64,000 nt of DNA from Streptomyces hokutonensis (GTDB taxonomy: Bacteria > Actinomycetota > Actinomycetes > Streptomycetales > Streptomycetaceae): positions 1-64,000 of the forward strand of contig NZ_BARG01000095.1 in the NCBI RefSeq assembly GCF_000376565.1. The letters are read 5' to 3'. Each line of letters opens with the position of its first letter. Positions within the stretch are counted from its first letter, which is position 1. Positions 41,238-49,446 of the stretch are shown here, piece after piece. Made by a program: the position numbers and the translations under genes. The notes under the pieces are model-generated. The model did no database searches, was not told where the DNA came from, and saw only the letters and a list, made by a program, of their open reading frames with translations.

Positions 41238-41840
41238 TCAGTCGTCGGCGGGGGCGCTTTCGTAGCGTTGGAGGAACTTTTCCACGAAATCGAGGGCCTC
41301 GGCGTGCCGGGTAGTCATGCCCATCGTGTTCTCCATCATGAGGATCCGCCCGAGGGCGTTGGCCAGCATGAGCAGCACGGTGGGGGACACCCCCGGCGGC
41401 AGCTCGACGCCTGTCTCCGCGAGCCGTCGCGTGAGTGCCTCCAGCTCTACCTCGCGGTAGCGCTCGGCGCGGGCGGCGAGTTCGGCACGGATCGCCTTGC
41501 GGTGGTTGGCCAGCGCGGTGAACTCCGTGGTCAGCGCGTTCCCCGGGTGACTGGTGACCTGCCACAGGGCGCGTATCGGCTGGGGGCCGTCCAGTCGGCG
41601 GGCCACCCGCTCCAGCTCCTCGTCGCCCCGTCGTCGCAGCACCGCGAGGAAGAGGTCGTCGAGGGTGCGGAAGTAGTACAGCACCAGCGCCGGGGCCACC
41701 TCGGCCTCGCGGGCCACCCGGCGCACGCCGACGGAGGCGTACCCCTCCTCGAGCATCAGCCGCTCGGTGACGTCGAGCAGGACCTGGCGCGTCTTCGAGT
41801 TCTCGGTGCCCATACGGCGAGGCGCAGTCATGCCGCTCAT
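41238..41840 (-). CDS. TetR-family regulator divergent from the molybdenum hydroxylase operon
   Basis: A 200-residue regulator. The DNA-binding domain is QVLLDVTERLMLEEGYASVG, then EAEVAPALVLYYFRTLDDLF. The C-terminal helical domain contains NALTTEFTALANHRKAIRAE, which recalls TetR_C family members found near KstR-like catabolic genes, and GRILMMENTMGM. It starts at 41840, 93 bp from the divergent hydroxylase large-subunit gene, over two GTTAAAC-type repeats. It probably represses the catabolic cluster and is released by an early intermediate. Similarity to KstR/steroid regulators is only general. Confidence 0.88.
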   Translation of the reverse strand: MSGMTAPRRMGTENSKTRQVLLDVTERLMLEEGYASVGVRRVAREAEVAPALVLYYFRTLDDLFLAVLRRRGDEELERVARRLDGPQPIRALWQVTSHPGNALTTEFTALANHRKAIRAELAARAERYREVELEALTRRLAETGVELPPGVSPTVLLMLANALGRILMMENTMGMTTRHAEALDFVEKFLQRYESAPADD

Positions 41841-41866
41841 TGTCCTTGACGGCTCCCCGGGGCGCT

Positions 41867-41908
41867 GTTAAACAAGTGTTCAGCGCTCGTGTTAAACACT
41901 CGTTCAAC
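41867..41908. promoter_or_regulatory. Double operator between TetR and the molybdenum hydroxylase operon
   Basis: GTTAAACAAGTGTTC (41867-41881) and GTTAAACACTCGTTCAAC (41891-41908) are tandem copies, and the second is an imperfect palindrome with GTTRAAC arms. The pair lies in the 93-bp gap between divergent starts 41840 and 41934, a typical TetR binding region. Confidence 0.6.
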
Positions 41909-41933
41909 ATGAACGAACGGAGGGCACCTGCTG

Positions 41934-44252
41934 ATGGCTCCCTATACGGGCACCCGCACTCCGCGCGTCGAGGATCCGCGACTGCTGACCGGCACCGGCA
42001 CCTACGTCGACGACGTCGTACGGCCCGGAATGCTGCACGCCTGTTTCGTCCGCAGCCCCGTCGCGCGGGCCCGCATCGCCGCGATCGACGTGTCCGAGGC
42101 GCTCCGACTGGACGGCGTGCACGCCGTGTTCGTCGCCCAGGACCTCAACTCCGGCGTACACGAGCAGTGGTACACGTTGAACGGGCCCGAGGATCCCGAC
42201 ACGCCACGCCCGCCGCTGGCCGCGGACGAGGTGCGGTTCGTCGGCGACCCGGTGGCCATGGTCGTCGCCGTGGACCGCTACCGGGCCGAGGACGCCGCCG
42301 AGTTGGTGGTCGTGGACTACGACGAGCTCCCGCCGGTCGTCGACTACGCCACCGCCCTGGAGTCGACCGAGTCGGTCCACGCCACTCATCCGGGCAATCT
42401 GGTGGGTGAACTCGCCGGACGCCCGATGGAGGAACTCGCCCCGGTCTTCGAGGACGCGCCGCACGTGGTCGGCGTGACGATCCGTCAACAGGCGTACTGC
42501 CCTGTGCCGTTGGAGACCCGTGGCATCGTCGCGGAGTGGTCCGCGCCCGCCGGGGAGATGACCGTCTGGGCGGCCACCCAGTCCCCGCACGAGGTCCGCT
42601 CCTTCTGCGCACGTCTGCTCGGTGTCGACGAGCACCGGGTGCGGGTGGTGATGCGGGACACCGGCGGCGGGTTCGGACAGAAGGTGCTGCCGCAGCGCGA
42701 GGACATGTGCGTGCTGCTCGCCGCCGCCAAACTGCCCGCCGCGCTCAAGTGGATCGAGGACCGCCAGGAACATCTCATGGCGGCCGGCCAGGCCCGCCAC
42801 GAGCACGGCGAGGCGAGACTGGCCCTCGACGACGAAGGCCGGATCCTCGCCGCCACCCTCGACCACGTCCAGGACGCCGGCGCCTACCCGACCCCATCCC
42901 CCGTGCAGAGCGGCCTCGCCGTCGGCCTGCTCTTCCCCGGCCCCTACCGCATCCCCCAGGGCACCTTCCGCTCCCGGTTCGTGTTCTCCAACACCAGCGG
43001 ACGGGTGGCCTATCGCGGCCCCTGGCAGTTCGAGTCGATGGCCCGCGAGGTCCTCCTCGACACCGCCGCCCGCCGCATCGGCATGGACCCGGTCGAACTG
43101 CGCCGCCGCAACATGCTGCGCCGCGAGGACCTGCCGACAGCGAACTTCAACGGCATGCCCTACGACCACATCACCCCGTACGAGACCTTTGAGCAGGCCC
43201 TGGAGATGCTCGACTGTCCGGCGTTCCGGCGCGAGCAGGAGCAGGCCCGCGCCCAGGGCCGCTACCTGGGCCTCGGCACCTGCACCTACGTCGAACCGAC
43301 CGCCGGGGCCACCCCGTTCCACGGCACCGAGGGCGCGACCATCCGCATCGAGCCCTCCGGCAAGGTCAACGTCTACGTCGCCGGGGGATCGTGCGGCAAC
43401 AGCCTGGAGACGACCGTCGTCCAGCTCACCGCCGACGCGCTCGGCGCGGCCATCGAGGACGTCAGCACCATCCAGGGAGACACGGCACTCACTCCGTACG
43501 GCGCCGGGACCGGCGGCAGCCGGTCCGGTCCCATGACCGCAGGCGCAATCGCCGAGACCGCGGCCGGATTACGTGACCGGATCCTCGCGATCGCCGGTCA
43601 CCGACTCGAAGTCGCCGTGGAGAAGCTGGAGTTGACAGGCAGCCGGGCGTCCGTGACGGGTGACCCCGAGAAGTCCCTCACCCTCGCCGAGATCGCGGAC
43701 ATCGCCTATTTCCAGCCCCACGCCATGCCGCCAGGTGTGCCGGCCGGCCTGGAAGCCAGCGGACGCTACCGCTCACCGCACCTCATGATCTGGGCCAACG
43801 CCACACACCTGTGCACCTGCGAGGTGGACATCGTCACCGGCGGCGTGAAGCTCCTGCGCTACATCGTCAGCGAGGACTGCGGCCCCATGATCAACCCCAG
43901 TGTGGTGGAGGGCCAGATCTACGGCGGAACCGTCCAGGGGATCGGTGGTGCCCTCTACGAGCACCTCGCCTACGACGAGGACGGCAACCCCCTCGCCACC
44001 ACCTTCATGGACTACCTCCTGCCCACCGCCACCGAGGTGCCGGTCATCGAACTGGGGCACATCGAGACACCGAGCCCGGGACCCGGTGGCCACAAGGGTG
44101 TGGGGGAGGGCGGCGCGATCGGCTCCGCCCCAGCCATCGTGAACGCGGTCGCCGACGCCCTCGCACCGCTCGGTGTGGAGATCGGCCGACTGCCACTGAC
44201 CCCGGCGTCGATCGTCGAACTCGTCGAGCAGGCAGGGGTGATGACCCCATGA
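41934..44252 (+). CDS. Molybdenum hydroxylase large subunit (xanthine dehydrogenase/CoxL family)
   Basis: A 772-residue molybdopterin-binding subunit. Family blocks: the N-terminal LLTGTGTYVDD, GGGFGQK at 244-250 (Mo cofactor), AYRGPWQFESM near 358 and the active-site Glu in GEGGAIGSAPA at about 725. True CO dehydrogenases have AYXCSFR and form II enzymes AYRGAGR at the latter sites; here AYRGPW differs, so CO is an unlikely substrate. It hydroxylates an aromatic or aldehyde carbon with water. Codon 546 is TTA (43569-43571), rare in Streptomyces and dependent on the bldA tRNA. GGAGGG precedes ATG 41934. Overlaps the FAD subunit by four bases. Confidence 0.92.
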   Translation: MAPYTGTRTPRVEDPRLLTGTGTYVDDVVRPGMLHACFVRSPVARARIAAIDVSEALRLDGVHAVFVAQDLNSGVHEQWYTLNGPEDPDTPRPPLAADEVRFVGDPVAMVVAVDRYRAEDAAELVVVDYDELPPVVDYATALESTESVHATHPGNLVGELAGRPMEELAPVFEDAPHVVGVTIRQQAYCPVPLETRGIVAEWSAPAGEMTVWAATQSPHEVRSFCARLLGVDEHRVRVVMRDTGGGFGQKVLPQREDMCVLLAAAKLPAALKWIEDRQEHLMAAGQARHEHGEARLALDDEGRILAATLDHVQDAGAYPTPSPVQSGLAVGLLFPGPYRIPQGTFRSRFVFSNTSGRVAYRGPWQFESMAREVLLDTAARRIGMDPVELRRRNMLRREDLPTANFNGMPYDHITPYETFEQALEMLDCPAFRREQEQARAQGRYLGLGTCTYVEPTAGATPFHGTEGATIRIEPSGKVNVYVAGGSCGNSLETTVVQLTADALGAAIEDVSTIQGDTALTPYGAGTGGSRSGPMTAGAIAETAAGLRDRILAIAGHRLEVAVEKLELTGSRASVTGDPEKSLTLAEIADIAYFQPHAMPPGVPAGLEASGRYRSPHLMIWANATHLCTCEVDIVTGGVKLLRYIVSEDCGPMINPSVVEGQIYGGTVQGIGGALYEHLAYDEDGNPLATTFMDYLLPTATEVPVIELGHIETPSPGPGGHKGVGEGGAIGSAPAIVNAVADALAPLGVEIGRLPLTPASIVELVEQAGVMTP

Positions 44253-45124
44253 AGCCGGCAGCATTCGAGTACCACGCACCCACCAGCGCCGAAGAGACGG
44301 TCGCGCTGCTCGCCGAGTTGGGCGACGAAGGGAAGACCATCGCCGGAGGCCAGAGCCTGGTCCCCATGCTGGCGCTGCGCCTTGCCACCTTCGGACACCT
44401 CGTCGATCTGCGCCGCGTGCACGAACTCCGAGGCATCGAACAACGCGACGGGACGGTGCGCATCGGTGCCACGACCACCCAGGCCACTCTCCAACGCTCC
44501 GAGGACATAAGGGACTTGGTGCCGCTGCTCGCCCGAGCCACCCCGCTGATCGGCCATTTCCAGATCCGTAGCCGCGGCACCGTCGGCGGCTCACTCGCCC
44601 ACGCCGACGCCGCGGCCGAGTACCCGGCGGTGGCCCTCACCCTGGACGCCGAGCTCGAAGCGCTGTCGGTGCGGGGGCGCCGGACCATCCCCGCCGCACG
44701 CTTCCTCACCGGGACCTGGACCACCGCCCTGGCCGAGGACGAGCTGCTCACAGCCGTCACCTTCCCGGTCTGGCGGCGGCCCCGCGGCTTCGCGATCGAG
44801 GAATTCGCCCGCAGAAGCGGGGACTTCGCGCTCGCCGGTGCCGCTGTCGCCGTCGGCCTGGACGCCGGCGGACGGGTCGACCGGTGTGCCATCGGCCTGT
44901 TCGGACTCGGTCCGAGCGCATGCCGGGCCCACACCGCGGAGGCCGGGACCATGGGACGCGAACCCGCCGAGGACATGGCCGACGACATCGGGCGCCAGGC
45001 CCTGGCCGACCTCGACTCCATCCCGTCCGACCTGCACGGATCGGCCGGCTATCGCAAACGCGTCGGTGCGGCCATGGTGGCCCGCGCCTGGCGGCGCGCC
45101 GTACGGGAGGCGGTCCATGGCTGA
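44249..45124 (+). CDS. Molybdenum hydroxylase FAD-binding (medium) subunit
   Basis: A 291-residue subunit of the CoxM/XdhB family. FAD contacts are TIAGGQSLVPMLALRLA near residue 33 and TVGGSLAHADAAAEYPAVAL near 112-130, both highly conserved. The C-terminal part (FARRSGDFALAGAAVAVGLD) closes the domain. It passes electrons from the iron-sulphur subunit to an acceptor. ATGA overlap with the large-subunit gene and an 8-bp overlap with the small-subunit gene show one translationally coupled operon. Confidence 0.93.
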   Translation: MKPAAFEYHAPTSAEETVALLAELGDEGKTIAGGQSLVPMLALRLATFGHLVDLRRVHELRGIEQRDGTVRIGATTTQATLQRSEDIRDLVPLLARATPLIGHFQIRSRGTVGGSLAHADAAAEYPAVALTLDAELEALSVRGRRTIPAARFLTGTWTTALAEDELLTAVTFPVWRRPRGFAIEEFARRSGDFALAGAAVAVGLDAGGRVDRCAIGLFGLGPSACRAHTAEAGTMGREPAEDMADDIGRQALADLDSIPSDLHGSAGYRKRVGAAMVARAWRRAVREAVHG

Positions 45125-45599
45125 CGACATCGACATCCGGATACGGGTCAACGGCCTTCCACGTCGTGCCACCGTTCCGCCCCGGCTCACCCTCGCCGAC
45201 TTCCTGCGCGTCAACTGCGGCCTCACCGGCACGCACTTGGGGTGTGAGCACGGTGTCTGCGGCGCCTGCACGGTGCTGCTGGACCGCGAAGCCGTGCGCG
45301 CCTGCCTGGTGTTCGCCGTACAGGCCGACGGAAGCGACGTCACCACCGTCGAGGGGATCGCCTCGCCCGACGGTGAACTCTCAGTCGTACAGGCCGCGTT
45401 CCGTGAACACCACGGGCTCCAGTGCGGGTTCTGCACCCCGGGCTTCGTCGTCTCGGTCACCGCCTTCCTCGCCGAGAACCCCAAACCCACCGACGAGGAG
45501 ATCCGCGCCGCCCTGTCCGGCAATCTGTGCCGCTGCACGGGATACCAGGGGATCGTCAACGCCGTCCGGGCCGCCGCCGACCGCGAGGACTCCGTATGA
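45117..45599 (+). CDS. Molybdenum hydroxylase 2Fe-2S (small) subunit
   Basis: A 160-residue ferredoxin-like subunit. The N-terminal plant-type cluster is LGCEHGVCGACTVLLD with its further Cys in RACLVF; the C-terminal cluster is LQCGFCTPGFV and NLCRCTGYQGIV. All eight cysteines are present. It relays electrons between the molybdenum centre and FAD. Length is normal for the family. The gene order large-medium-small differs from the common medium-small-large or small-large orders, but all parts are complete. Confidence 0.94.
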   Translation: MADDIDIRIRVNGLPRRATVPPRLTLADFLRVNCGLTGTHLGCEHGVCGACTVLLDREAVRACLVFAVQADGSDVTTVEGIASPDGELSVVQAAFREHHGLQCGFCTPGFVVSVTAFLAENPKPTDEEIRAALSGNLCRCTGYQGIVNAVRAAADREDSV

Positions 45600-46213
45600 A
45601 ACTGGAGAACAGGCTCACCGTTCCCGCGTCCGTGGACGAGGCTTGGCGGGTCCTGCTCGACATCGAACGCGTCACTCCGTGCGTCCCCGGTGCGACGCTC
45701 ACCTCCCGCGACGGCGACAGCTTCCAGGGCCGGATCAAGGTCAAGCTCGGCCCCGTCAGCCTGACCTATCACGGCACCGTCACCTTCCTTTCGCGGAACG
45801 AGGCGGACAGGACAGTCGTGCTGGAGGCCGGCGGAAGGGAGATCCGCGGCAACGGGACGGCCAAGGCGCGGGTGACGTGCCGACTGGTCGCGTCGGGCAC
45901 GAACTCCACCGACGTCCTCGTGGACACCGACCTCGCGATCACGGGCAAGCCCGCCCAGTTCGGCCGCGGCACCCTCGCCGAGGTCGCGGGCACCCTCATC
46001 GGGCGGTTCGCCGAGAACCTGGCCGCCGAACTCGCCGTAGCCGAGCCGGATCCCGTGACACGTCCCTCCGATCCCGCCGTAGCCGAACCCATCGACCTCA
46101 TCGACGCCGCCGGCGCGAGCGCCCTCAAGCGCATCGCACCGCCGGCCACCGCACTCGCCGCGCTGCTCCTTCTCGTGCTCCTGGTACGCGGCCGCCGACG
46201 CACCGACCGGTGA
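45596..46213 (+). CDS. CoxG-like SRPBCC protein with C-terminal membrane anchor
   Basis: A 205-residue protein of the carbon-monoxide-dehydrogenase-subunit-G family. Residues 1-150 are the SRPBCC lipid/ligand-binding fold (RLTVPASVDEAWRVLLDIER, CVPGATLTSRDGD, GRIKVKLGPVSLTYHGT and QFGRGTLAEVAGTLIGRFAE). Residues about 180-198 form a single membrane helix (TALAALLLLVLLV) before a basic tail, so it can tether the hydroxylase to the membrane. In CO dehydrogenase systems CoxG is needed for enzyme recruitment. The start overlaps the small-subunit gene by four bases. Confidence 0.88.
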   Translation: MKLENRLTVPASVDEAWRVLLDIERVTPCVPGATLTSRDGDSFQGRIKVKLGPVSLTYHGTVTFLSRNEADRTVVLEAGGREIRGNGTAKARVTCRLVASGTNSTDVLVDTDLAITGKPAQFGRGTLAEVAGTLIGRFAENLAAELAVAEPDPVTRPSDPAVAEPIDLIDAAGASALKRIAPPATALAALLLLVLLVRGRRRTDR

Positions 46214-46292
46214 CCAGGCCTCCCCGCCGCCGTCACCCCGCCCCGCCCCGACCCATCCCATCCCATCCCTTACTCACGAAACGAGGTCACTC

Positions 46293-47129
46293 ATGCCCGG
46301 ACGAGTGGAAGGCAAGGTCGCCTTCATCACCGGCGCCGCCCGAGGTCAGGGCCGCAGCCATGCCGTACGGCTGGCGGAGGAAGGCGCCGACATCATCGCC
46401 GTCGACGTGTGCAAGCAGCTCGACGGCGTCACGTTCCCGATGTCGACCCCCGAAGACCTGGAGGAGACGGTCAACCAGGTCCAGAAGCTGGGCCGCCGGA
46501 TCCACGCCGTACAGGCCGACGTCCGCGACCACGACGCGCTCAAGGCAGCCGTGGACGACGGCGTCGCCGAATTCGGCCGGCTGGACATCGTCGCGGCCAA
46601 CGCCGGCCTCGGCAGCGACGGCGCCACGCTCGACGCCATGGAGGAGAAGACCTGGCGCGACATGATCGACGTCAACCTGACCGGCGTCTGGTTGTCCGCC
46701 AAGGTCTCCATCCCGCACATCGTCGCGGGCGGACGAGGCGGCTCCATCATCCTGACCAGCTCCGTCGGCGGCCTCAAGGGCTACGCGAACATCGGCCACT
46801 ACATCGCCGCCAAGCACGGCGTGGTGGGCCTGATGCGCACGATGGCAGGGGAGCTGGGGGCACACAACATCCGCGTCAACACCGTGCACCCCACCCAGGT
46901 GAACACCCCGATGGTGATGCACGAGGCCACCTACCGCATGTTCCGCCCCGACCTGGAGAACCCCACCGTCGACGACTTCGCGGCGGTGTCCCAGGGCATG
47001 CACATGCTCCCCACCCCGTGGGTGGAGCCGCTGGACATCAGCAACGCCGTCCTCTTCCTCGCCTCCGACGAGGCCCGCTTCGTCACCGGCGTCACCCTGC
47101 CGATCGACGCCGGCGCCCTGCTCAAGTGA
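46293..47129 (+). CDS. Mycofactocin-coupled SDR oxidoreductase
   Basis: A 278-residue SDR with marks of the mycofactocin-coupled subfamily: VAFITGAARGQGRSHAVRLA with the GQGRSHA cofactor loop, IIAVDVCKQLDGV at the end of beta2, long insert STPEDLEETVNQVQKLGRRI, ANAGLGSDG and YIAAKHGVVGLMRTMAGEL with the catalytic Tyr/Lys. Members hold NAD tightly and pass hydride to mycofactocin rather than releasing NADH. No mycofactocin biosynthesis gene is in the window, so it must come from elsewhere. It precedes the P450 gene by 26 bases and probably oxidises the alcohol the P450 makes. Confidence 0.88.
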   Translation: MPGRVEGKVAFITGAARGQGRSHAVRLAEEGADIIAVDVCKQLDGVTFPMSTPEDLEETVNQVQKLGRRIHAVQADVRDHDALKAAVDDGVAEFGRLDIVAANAGLGSDGATLDAMEEKTWRDMIDVNLTGVWLSAKVSIPHIVAGGRGGSIILTSSVGGLKGYANIGHYIAAKHGVVGLMRTMAGELGAHNIRVNTVHPTQVNTPMVMHEATYRMFRPDLENPTVDDFAAVSQGMHMLPTPWVEPLDISNAVLFLASDEARFVTGVTLPIDAGALLK

Positions 47130-47155
47130 GCCGCACACCACAGGGAGATGCGTCC

Positions 47156-48349
47156 ATGACCACTGTCGACACCGTCTACTGGGACCCCTACGACCCGGCC
47201 CTCGCCCGCGACCCCTACCCCCTCTACGCACGGATGCGCGAGGAGGCGCCGCTCTACTACAACGAGCAGCACAAGTTCTACGCCGTCAGCCGCCACGCCG
47301 ACGTCCAGCGCGGCCTCGCGGACTGGCAGACCTACTCCTCGTCCCGCGGTGACATCCTCGAAATCATCCAGGCGGACATCGAACTCCCGCCCGGCACCCT
47401 CATCTTCGAGGACCCGCCCGTCCACGACATCCACCGCAAGCTCCTCGCCCGGGTGTTCACACCCCGCCGCATCGCCACCCTGGAGCCGCGTGTACGGGCC
47501 TACTGCCGACGCGCACTGGAGCCGGTGACCGGTGCCGAGCGGTTCGACCTCGTCGAGGCCGTCGGCGCCGAGATGCCGATGCGGGTGATCGGGATGCTCT
47601 TGGGGATCCCGGAGGCCGACCAGCCCGCCATCCGCGACCTTACCGACGAGACGCTGGGCACTGAGGGCGGCGGAAAGATCAATCACGAGGACATCCTCAG
47701 TACGGACGCCTTCAAGGACTACATCGAGTGGCGCAAGCGGCACCCCTCCGATGACCTCATGACCGAGCTGATGACCGCGGAGTTCGAGGACGAGAACGGC
47801 ATCACGCGCACACTCACCGACGACGAGGTCCTGACCTACTGCTCCGTGGTTGCCGGCGCAGGCAACGAGACCACGGGCCGCCTCATCGGCTGGTTCGGCG
47901 CGCTCATGGCCCGATACCCGCAAGCCCGCCGGGAGTTGGCGGCCGACCCCACCCTCATCCCCAACGCCATCGAGGAGATCCTGCGCTTCGAGCCGACCGG
48001 CCCGTTCACCGGGCGGTACGTCACCAAGGACGTGGAGCTGTACGACCGCACGGTGCCGGCCGGCAGCGCCGTCCTCTTCATCCAGGCCGCCGCCAACCGT
48101 GACCCCCGCCGCTTCGACGACCCCGACCGCTTCGACATCCACCGCGTCACCCAGCACATGAGCTTCGGCGTCGGCGCCCACTACTGCCTGGGCGCGGCCC
48201 TGGCCCGGCTGGAGGGCCGGATCGCGGCGGAGGAGATCCTCGAGCGGTTCCCCGGCTGGGACGTCGACTGGGACCACGCCGAGCTGGCGCAGACCTCGAC
48301 CGTGCGCGGCTGGAAGACCCTGCCGCTTGTCGTCGAAGGAGCCCGATGA
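47156..48349 (+). CDS. Cytochrome P450
   Basis: A 397-residue soluble bacterial P450. The I-helix oxygen motif is VVAGAGNETTGRLIG, the ExxR pair is EEILRFEP, and the haem loop MSFGVGAHYCLGAALARLEG provides the Cys ligand. ATG 47156 (AGGGAGATGCGTCC upstream) removes the antisense-like extension of the longer frame. It overlaps its ferredoxin by four bases, so the electron partner is assured. General family resemblance is to actinobacterial P450s of terpenoid and steroid catabolism (CYP125/142 and relatives), but the exact family is not fixed by reading alone. Confidence 0.93.
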   Translation: MTTVDTVYWDPYDPALARDPYPLYARMREEAPLYYNEQHKFYAVSRHADVQRGLADWQTYSSSRGDILEIIQADIELPPGTLIFEDPPVHDIHRKLLARVFTPRRIATLEPRVRAYCRRALEPVTGAERFDLVEAVGAEMPMRVIGMLLGIPEADQPAIRDLTDETLGTEGGGKINHEDILSTDAFKDYIEWRKRHPSDDLMTELMTAEFEDENGITRTLTDDEVLTYCSVVAGAGNETTGRLIGWFGALMARYPQARRELAADPTLIPNAIEEILRFEPTGPFTGRYVTKDVELYDRTVPAGSAVLFIQAAANRDPRRFDDPDRFDIHRVTQHMSFGVGAHYCLGAALARLEGRIAAEEILERFPGWDVDWDHAELAQTSTVRGWKTLPLVVEGAR

Positions 48350-48585
48350 CGACCGAGTGGTGGAACGTCACCGTCGACACACGGATGTGCGTCCGCACCG
48401 GGCTGTGCGCCGCCTCCGCGCCCGAGCACTTCGAACTCGACGCGAACGGCCAGGGGCATGCGAGGTCCGCCACCCTTCCGGCATCCGAAGAGGTGCTGGA
48501 GGTGGCCGAGTCGTGCCCGATCGAGGCCATCGGTATCAGGGACGCGGACACCGGTGAGCAGGTCTTCCCGCCGCCGGGCTCCTGA
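48346..48585 (+). CDS. Ferredoxin for the adjacent P450 (3Fe-4S type)
   Basis: A 79-residue ferredoxin of the P450-associated class. The cluster ligands are the Cys in DTRMCVRTGLCAASAP and the distal Cys in VAESCPIEAIGI, with Thr in place of the fourth Cys, as expected for a 3Fe-4S cluster. It starts inside the P450 stop codon region (ATGA), so the two are made together. It passes electrons from a ferredoxin reductase, not present here, to the P450. Confidence 0.92.
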   Translation: MTTEWWNVTVDTRMCVRTGLCAASAPEHFELDANGQGHARSATLPASEEVLEVAESCPIEAIGIRDADTGEQVFPPPGS

Positions 48586-48594
48586 ACATTTCTC

Positions 48595-48646
48595 CAACTG
48601 ACTGACTGCTAAGGCAGTTGACTTCACGCCATGGCGAAACTAGATT
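48595..48646 (+). promoter_or_regulatory. Promoter and possible operator before the second half of the catabolic cluster
   Basis: TTGACT (48618-48623), a 17-base spacer and TAGATT (48641-48646) form a good sigma-70-type promoter. CAACTG (48595-48600) and CAGTTG (48615-48620) form an inverted repeat overlapping the -35 box, suitable for autoregulation by the TetR at 48710. Confidence 0.6.
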
Positions 48647-48709
48647 CCTGTCATGCGGAAATGACGTTCTCAAATCTGCGCAACACTGCTCTTCAAGGAG
48701 TCTGGTGTC

Positions 48710-49405
48710 GTGGTTCAACCGTCCGTGAAGGAACAGATCGTCCTGGCCGCCGAGCGGCTCTTCGCCGAGCACGGCCTCGACGGGGTGTCTCTGCGTCAGA
48801 TCAGCGCGGCGGCCGGGAACGGCAACAACACGGCGGTGCAGTACCACTTCGGCACGAAGGAGCACCTTGTCCAGGAGATCTTCGAGTACCGGCTGCCGGA
48901 GCTGAACGAACGACGCAGGCTGCTGGTCGCGCGCCGGCGCCCGGACGATCTCAGGACCTGGGTGGAGTGCCACCTCCTGCCCGTCCTGGAACAGGGCGAA
49001 CAGGAGGGCAGTCACTACCTCAGCTTCGTCGCGATGCTCCAGCAGCACGGCCGCCGGGACGTCTTCGAACGCCTTTCGGCCGAACTGAGCAAGCCCACCA
49101 ACGACTTCGTCGAGCGGATCGGCACCCTGCTGCCGCACCTTCCCGAGCCGTTGCGCGGCCACCGCATCTCGCAGGCCCTGGCCTTCGGCGTGCATGCCGC
49201 CTCCGAACGTGAACGCACCCGGGCCCGCGGCGGGCACGTGCTGTCCTTCGCCGTCCATGTCGGGGACCTGCTGGACGGCCTGGTCGGCTTCCTCCAGGCC
49301 CCGGTGTCCCAGACGACCTCGTCCGTGCTCGGCGAGACCGAGACCGGGACCGGGACCGGGACCGGGACCGGAGCGAGTGAACCGGTCCTGCCGCTTCATC
49401 CCTGA
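48710..49405 (+). CDS. TetR-family regulator with Thr/Gly repeat tail
   Basis: A 231-residue regulator starting at GTG 48710 (AAGGAG nine bases upstream). HTH region QIVLAAERLFAEHGLDGVSL, then ISAAAGNGNNTAVQYHFGTKEHL. The ligand domain carries VECHLLPVLEQGEQEGSHYL and FVAMLQQHGRRDVFERLSAE. Near the C-terminus a tandem hexanucleotide repeat encodes ETETGTGTGTGTG, likely flexible and prone to length change. It is followed 41 bp later by the SDR operon and is probably the local regulator of the second half of the cluster. Confidence 0.88.
   Translation: MVQPSVKEQIVLAAERLFAEHGLDGVSLRQISAAAGNGNNTAVQYHFGTKEHLVQEIFEYRLPELNERRRLLVARRRPDDLRTWVECHLLPVLEQGEQEGSHYLSFVAMLQQHGRRDVFERLSAELSKPTNDFVERIGTLLPHLPEPLRGHRISQALAFGVHAASERERTRARGGHVLSFAVHVGDLLDGLVGFLQAPVSQTTSSVLGETETGTGTGTGTGASEPVLPLHP
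49334..49369 (+). repeat. Tandem hexanucleotide repeat inside tetR
   Basis: Two GAGACC units and four GGGACC units in frame, coding for alternating Glu/Gly-Thr. Slippage would change protein length by two residues per unit without a frameshift. Confidence 0.9.
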
Positions 49406-49446
49406 ACAGCCGCCCTCCCACCCACGAGCGGAGGAACGACGTCCCG

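Noticed and set aside
41934..46213. Carbon monoxide dehydrogenase operon
   Set aside because: The large subunit lacks the AYXCSFR signature; the CoxG-like gene alone does not make it a CO enzyme.
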